35,797 nt of DNA from positions 1-35,797 of the forward strand of contig CAKZQZ010000048.1 of the NCBI GenBank assembly GCA_937142855.1, in the 5' to 3' direction. A program made the translations under genes and the position numbers. Positions 32,278 to 35,797 of the stretch are shown here, piece after piece; the first letter of the stretch is position 1, and every line of letters begins with the position of its first letter. This DNA is from an uncultured Alphaproteobacteria bacterium (GTDB taxonomy: Bacteria > Pseudomonadota > Alphaproteobacteria > Puniceispirillales > Marisalimonadaceae). Under the pieces are notes generated by a model, which made no database searches, was not told the origin of the DNA, and saw only the letters and a list, made by a program, of their open reading frames with translations.

Positions 32278-32414
32278 TTTTATCCTCCCCAGAAAAGAAT
32301 TAAACCAAGTGTTCTTATTTACAATAACTATACTTAATTTAAGATTAATTCTATTGACGTTTAACCTATATAATCTAACTTACTAAAGAATAATTAACTA
32401 AGTAAGTTTTATAT

Positions 32415-33569
32415 ATGTCAAAATTTAATTTTCCATTTATTTCAGAAACAAAAGAGCTATCCAACCTTCGTAAAGAAGTTAGAAAATTTATATCTGAAGC
32501 TTTAATTAACAAAGAATTTGAACCTGCAGCTGACGGATGGGTTTTTTCGGCAAACCCTAATTTTAGTAAAAAGCTAGGCTCAAAAGGATGGCTTGGGATG
32601 TCTTTTCCTAAAAAATATGGAGGAAATGAAAAGACTACTTTAGAGAGATATATTGTTACTGAGGAGCTTTTAGCCTCAGGAGCACCTGTAGCTGCCCACT
32701 GGATTGCAGACAGACAGAGTGGCAGTCAAATATTGCGGTATGGAACAGAAGAACAAAAACAATCCATAATTCCTAAAATAACTTCAGGTGAATGTTTCTT
32801 TGCAATTGGAATGAGTGAACCTGATTCAGGATCAGATTTGGCTTCTGTTAAAACAAAGGCCACCAAAACAGATGATGGCTGGATATTAGAGGGTCGAAAA
32901 ATATGGTCAACCGGAGCTCATTTATCGAATTATATGATTGTTCTTGCAAGGACAAGTCCAGCATCTGAGAAAAACAGGCATGAAGGACTATCACAATTTT
33001 TAGTCGATTTATCATTACCTAACATAGGTATAAAAGGTATTCCTGATATGAGCGGCCAAAGACATTTTAATGAAACATTATTTGATAAAGTCAAACTCCC
33101 AAAAGATGCTTTACTAGGAAGAGAAGGTAAAGGATGGGAACAAGTTGTTGGAGAACTTGCTCTTGAAAGATCAGGCCCAGAAAGATTTTTATCTCATTTC
33201 TGCTTACTTGAAAATTTCATTAATCAATTTAGACATGTTCTAGTGAAATCAGGTTCGCAATTAATTGGAAGATTAATAGCTGAACTGCAAACACTCAGGA
33301 GAATGAGTTTTTCAGTAGCGTCAATGCTACAAAATGGAGAGTCTCCTGAAACTCAAGCTGCCTTTGTCAAGGAATTAGGAAACAGATTTGAGAAAATGAT
33401 GATTGAGTCATTAAGAGAGTTTTCAAATATTATTCCTCTTTATGAATGGCCAAAACAGCTACAAAATTTATTTGAAGATGCAACGCTCAGAATACCTTCA
33501 AATTCACTAAGGGGTGGAACAACTGAAATAATGAGAGGAATAATTGCTAGGCAGTTAGGTCTAAGATGA
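32415..33569 (+). CDS. acyl-CoA dehydrogenase, subunit 1 of a likely heteromeric pair
   Basis: Flavin-dependent dehydrogenase of 384 residues. The N-terminal helical domain includes GWLGMSFPKKYGG, followed by FAIGMSEPDSGSDLASVKT (flavin-contact region) and the C-terminal LRGGTTEIMRGIIARQLG. The arginine-containing RxQFG flavin motif expected in the C-terminal domain is missing at the usual place. It overlaps the next gene by 4 nt (ATGA), so the two are translationally coupled. This is the layout of heterotetrameric acyl-CoA dehydrogenases known from steroid and side-chain degradation, where two unlike subunits share one flavin site. Confidence 0.9.
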   Translation: MSKFNFPFISETKELSNLRKEVRKFISEALINKEFEPAADGWVFSANPNFSKKLGSKGWLGMSFPKKYGGNEKTTLERYIVTEELLASGAPVAAHWIADRQSGSQILRYGTEEQKQSIIPKITSGECFFAIGMSEPDSGSDLASVKTKATKTDDGWILEGRKIWSTGAHLSNYMIVLARTSPASEKNRHEGLSQFLVDLSLPNIGIKGIPDMSGQRHFNETLFDKVKLPKDALLGREGKGWEQVVGELALERSGPERFLSHFCLLENFINQFRHVLVKSGSQLIGRLIAELQTLRRMSFSVASMLQNGESPETQAAFVKELGNRFEKMMIESLREFSNIIPLYEWPKQLQNLFEDATLRIPSNSLRGGTTEIMRGIIARQLGLR

Positions 33570-34597
33570 ATGAAGAAATACAAATTATTTTAGAAACAAC
33601 TGAGAAAGTTCTACAAAAAAATATCAACCATCAACTTAGACAAAATATTGATCAAAAAAATGATGATCTAATAAATGTGTGGAATGAAGTTGAAGAAATA
33701 GGACTTCCTAAAATAGTTGTGAAAGAAAAGTTTGATGGGTTCAATCTAGAATTTGCTTCTGTTTTACCAATAATTCAACTTTCAAATAGCCTTGGCGCGC
33801 CAATACCTCTTTCAGAAACAATTTTATGTAATTATATTTTATCTGAATGTGACATAAACCCTCCAGAAGGCATGATTACTTTTGCCAATGTTGCGAAAAA
33901 TATAAAAATTTCAGGAAATGAGTTAAGTGGTGAATTAATATCAGTCCCCTACTTAAATTTAACAGATAAAATTATGTTCATAACCAAAATTGATGGTGTT
34001 GAAAAAGTAGTTTTTTTACAAAACTCAAATTTGGATATCGAACAAAAAAAGAATTTTTTGGCTGAACCACGATTTAATGTAAATCTTAAAAATAATAATA
34101 TTATTGAAATTAAAACCCTAAATCCCAAAATAAACTTTAACTACTTAGGGGCAATTTTAAGATCAGCACAAATGATCGGTTCCATGGAAAAAATTCTGAA
34201 TCTTTCAATTGATTATTGTTCTCAAAGAAAACAATTTGGTAGGCCTTTATCAAAATTTCAGGCCATTCAACACCAAATTTCAGAAATGGCTGTTGAGTTA
34301 TCAGCTTCTTCAGCAGCTTTGTCTACTATTGCCAGTTCAGAGGATTTGTCTAAAAATATTTATGATATTGCTATTTTAAAAATAAGAACTGGCATTGCCG
34401 CTGGTAAAATAATCGCTATATCTCATCAAGTACATGGTGCAATAGGTTTTACAAAAGAATATGAATTAGCCTATTTTACCAAAAACTTGAATAGTTGGAG
34501 AAATGATTTTGGCAATGAAAGTTACTGGGAAGAATTTTTAGGGAAAGATTTTTTAGAAAATAGTAATAAAAATTTGTGGGAATATCTAACATACTAA
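33566..34597 (+). CDS. acyl-CoA dehydrogenase, subunit 2 of a likely heteromeric pair
   Basis: A shorter, 343-residue acyl-CoA dehydrogenase-fold protein. It keeps the C-terminal flavin-binding motif (SQRKQFGRPLSKFQAIQHQIS), which the upstream subunit lacks, and ends with VHGAIGFTKEYELAYFTKNL. The N-terminal and middle beta domains are shortened and diverged. The complementary loss of motifs and the ATGA overlap strongly suggest that both genes encode one alpha2beta2-type enzyme. The substrate is unknown; the crotonase-fold gene downstream (20 nt) indicates a beta-oxidation-like sequence. Confidence 0.88.
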   Translation: MNEEIQIILETTEKVLQKNINHQLRQNIDQKNDDLINVWNEVEEIGLPKIVVKEKFDGFNLEFASVLPIIQLSNSLGAPIPLSETILCNYILSECDINPPEGMITFANVAKNIKISGNELSGELISVPYLNLTDKIMFITKIDGVEKVVFLQNSNLDIEQKKNFLAEPRFNVNLKNNNIIEIKTLNPKINFNYLGAILRSAQMIGSMEKILNLSIDYCSQRKQFGRPLSKFQAIQHQISEMAVELSASSAALSTIASSEDLSKNIYDIAILKIRTGIAAGKIIAISHQVHGAIGFTKEYELAYFTKNLNSWRNDFGNESYWEEFLGKDFLENSNKNLWEYLTY

Positions 34598-34617
34598 AAT
34601 AAAAATTAAGGAGAACC

Positions 34618-35415
34618 ATGTCTAAATCCGTTTTATATGAACAAGATAAAAGAATAGTTAAAATCACACTTAACAGACCTGATACTAGAAATGCACTCTC
34701 AGGTGATATTATTGAAGAACTTGTAGAGTATTTGAATAAAGCTGATAAAGATAAAAATGTTGGCTGTATAATTTTGACTGGTGCTGGTAAAAGTTTTTCA
34801 TCAGGTGGAAATCTTCAAGAAATTAAAGATATGACCACCAAAGACAATATGTCCTTATCAGAATTAGAGGACTGGTATCGATTTGGAATTCAAAAAATTC
34901 CCAGAACTATGAATAGCATTGACGTACCAATAGTTGCTGCCGTTAACGGTCATGCAATAGGTGCTGGGAATGATTTATGTACTATGTGTGATATACGAAT
35001 TGCTGGTGAGGATGCAAAATTCTCAGAGAGTTTTTTAAGAATTGGTATTATTCCTGGTGATGGCGGATCTTGGTTTCTTCCAAAAATAATTGGGCTATCA
35101 AGAGCAAATGAAATGATCCTAACTTGTGATGTTCTGGATGCTCAAAAAGCATTAGATTGGGGCCTAGTATCTCAAGTTGTTCCTAATGATAATTTACTCA
35201 AAGTCGCACATGAAACTGCTGACAAAATTGCATCACAACCACCTGAAGCTTCTCGAAGAGCTAAAAGACTTTTAAGAATGTCTCAAAATGTATCATTAGA
35301 TAAAGCACTTGAAATGGCTGCCAGTCAACAGAGCATACTTCAACAGCTTAATGATCATAGAGAAGCCATAGATGCTTTGTTAGAAAAAAGAAAAGCTAAT
35401 TATACAAATTCGTAA
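34618..35415 (+). CDS. enoyl-CoA hydratase/isomerase-family protein with altered catalytic residues
   Basis: Crotonase-fold protein of 265 residues with AAGGAG ribosome site. The oxyanion-hole segments are intact: SFSSGGNL (59-66) and GHAIGAGND (111-119). The two catalytic glutamates of classical enoyl-CoA hydratases (144 and 164 in rat enzyme numbering) are replaced by D119 and F139. Simple hydration is therefore doubtful; isomerase, thioester hydrolase or carbon-carbon bond cleavage are family alternatives. It is last in the acyl-CoA dehydrogenase operon, 20 nt after the second subunit. Confidence 0.88.
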   Translation: MSKSVLYEQDKRIVKITLNRPDTRNALSGDIIEELVEYLNKADKDKNVGCIILTGAGKSFSSGGNLQEIKDMTTKDNMSLSELEDWYRFGIQKIPRTMNSIDVPIVAAVNGHAIGAGNDLCTMCDIRIAGEDAKFSESFLRIGIIPGDGGSWFLPKIIGLSRANEMILTCDVLDAQKALDWGLVSQVVPNDNLLKVAHETADKIASQPPEASRRAKRLLRMSQNVSLDKALEMAASQQSILQQLNDHREAIDALLEKRKANYTNS

Positions 35416-35500
35416 TCCAAAAACTAACAGACTACTTGAATGGCTTGAAAGTATAAGTTATCAGAGCTTTATTGAAAATTTAATATATTTTGGAATTTAG

Positions 35501-35553
35501 TCGTCAGGCTCATAACCTGAAGGTCGTAGGTTCAAATCCTACCCCCGCAACCA
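35501..35553 (+). tRNA. 3' fragment of an initiator tRNA-Met (likely att scar)
   Basis: 53 nt covering the anticodon arm, T arm and 3' acceptor strand of tRNA-fMet. Anticodon stem TCAGG/CCTGA encloses loop CTCATAA (anticodon CAT, 35511-35513). T arm is GTAGG/CCTAC around TTCAAAT, then CCCCGCA, A and encoded CCA. The A before the discriminator fits the C1-A72 mismatch of initiators. The 5' acceptor strand and D arm are absent: the upstream bases (TTTTGGAATTTAG) do not pair. It is not a functional tRNA gene; such 3' fragments are left by integrative elements using a tRNA gene as target. Confidence 0.8.
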
Positions 35554-35583
35554 ACTATATTTGAATAAAATCAATAACTTAAC

Positions 35584-35612
35584 GCCTAGTTAGGCATTTT
35601 TTATTTTTTTAT
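35584..35612 (+). terminator. short hairpin with T-run after the tRNA fragment
   Basis: GCCTA-GT-TAGGC (35584-35595) followed by ATTTTTTATTTTTTT. A 5-bp stem is weak alone, but the T-run is long. It probably is the original terminator of the tRNA gene and stayed with the 3' fragment. Confidence 0.55.
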
Positions 35613-35697
35613 AAATCTAAAGTTGCTACTTTCATTGCTACTTTTAAACTTTTTGAAAAATTATTATACAGGGTTACTGCACAATTTTCCTAATCAA

Positions 35698-35735
35698 CAA
35701 TGGTCAATGGTCAGGGGGTGGTCTGCCCATTGACC
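35698..35735. repeat. tandem heptamer and 9-bp inverted repeat
   Basis: CAATGGT occurs twice in tandem (35698-35711). GGTCAATGG (35702-35710) is an exact inverted copy of CCATTGACC (35727-35735), with a 16-nt G-rich loop. It could be an operator or recombination-arm site of an incoming element, or a structured RNA; no function is assigned. Confidence 0.55.
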
Positions 35736-35797
35736 GTAGTCTATGGAGTACGGACCAGGGTTTATTGATAGGTTGGGAAAGTTGATTGGGAGTTATT

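Larger units (their letters stand above)
35416..35797. other. 382-nt gene-free right edge: tRNA scar, terminator, GC-rich inverted repeat
   Basis: No credible ORF. It contains the tRNA-fMet fragment, the short terminator, and a minus-strand 19-codon frame ending near 35612 with the direct repeat AGTAGCAA..AGTAGCAA (35622-35641) that may be a remnant. From about 35700 a different, G-rich composition begins (35 of 60 bases are G or C at 35701-35760) in otherwise strongly AT-rich DNA. Confidence 0.6.

Noticed and set aside
35596-35660. C-terminal remnant of a tyrosine integrase on the minus strand near the tRNA scar
   Set aside because: Only 19 codons are open before two stops upstream, which is too short to support an integrase assignment.

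Overview
The window is a strongly AT-rich, gene-dense stretch from a flagellated, probably free-living marine alphaproteobacterium. The evidence for that is an MbfA-type iron exporter, an alphaproteobacterial Fur/Mur-like regulator, an initiator tRNA fragment of alphaproteobacterial type and the general protein styles. I cannot assign a genus. No rRNA, intact tRNA, CRISPR array, insertion sequence or integrase is visible.

Positions 1-22039 are mostly flagellar. A minus-strand operon flgB-flgC-flgD-flgE ends in a giant hook protein (at least 1647 residues, still open at the left edge) with six repeated beta-type modules inserted. A second minus-strand operon runs flgP-flgT-(LysM protein)-flgA-flgM-(FlgN-position ORF)-(DUF2802-like protein). 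Diverging from it is flhA-flhF-flhG-fliA plus a small ORF, followed by a convergent FlgE/F/G-family gene. Four near-identical sigma-54 promoters (TGGCAT-N5-YTGC, exact GG-N10-GC spacing) stand in front of flgB, flgP, flhA and the FlgE/F/G-family gene. With FliA, FlgM, FlhF and FlhG this points to a Vibrio-like polar flagellar hierarchy, including the FlgP/FlgT accessory parts first described in Vibrio.

Positions 17499-22039 form an accessory pocket inside the motility region. It holds an NHLP-like (nitrile-hydratase-type leader) protein, a Sel1-repeat secreted protein, several small or secreted unknowns, a coiled-coil/ParA pair, a cyclic-nucleotide-binding-fold protein and a FliL homologue. 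It also holds a 26-residue ORF with an extraordinarily long Shine-Dalgarno sequence and its own terminator.

Positions 22040-28697 hold a threonine synthase-like/tartrate dehydrogenase-like gene pair and an iron module. The module comprises a ferric permease (fbpB), fur, a ferric-binding protein (fbpA) behind a near-perfect Fur box, and the membrane ferritin/iron exporter mbfA. Import and export components are side by side.

Positions 28915-35415 are catabolic: an isopropylmalate dehydrogenase-like enzyme, an ABM-fold protein, a DUF1537 four-carbon acid-sugar kinase and an RraA-like aldolase. They are followed by two overlapping acyl-CoA dehydrogenases and a crotonase-fold protein. The right end carries the 3' part of an initiator tRNA, probably an integration scar, and then an inverted repeat in locally GC-rich DNA, suggesting a genomic-island boundary.
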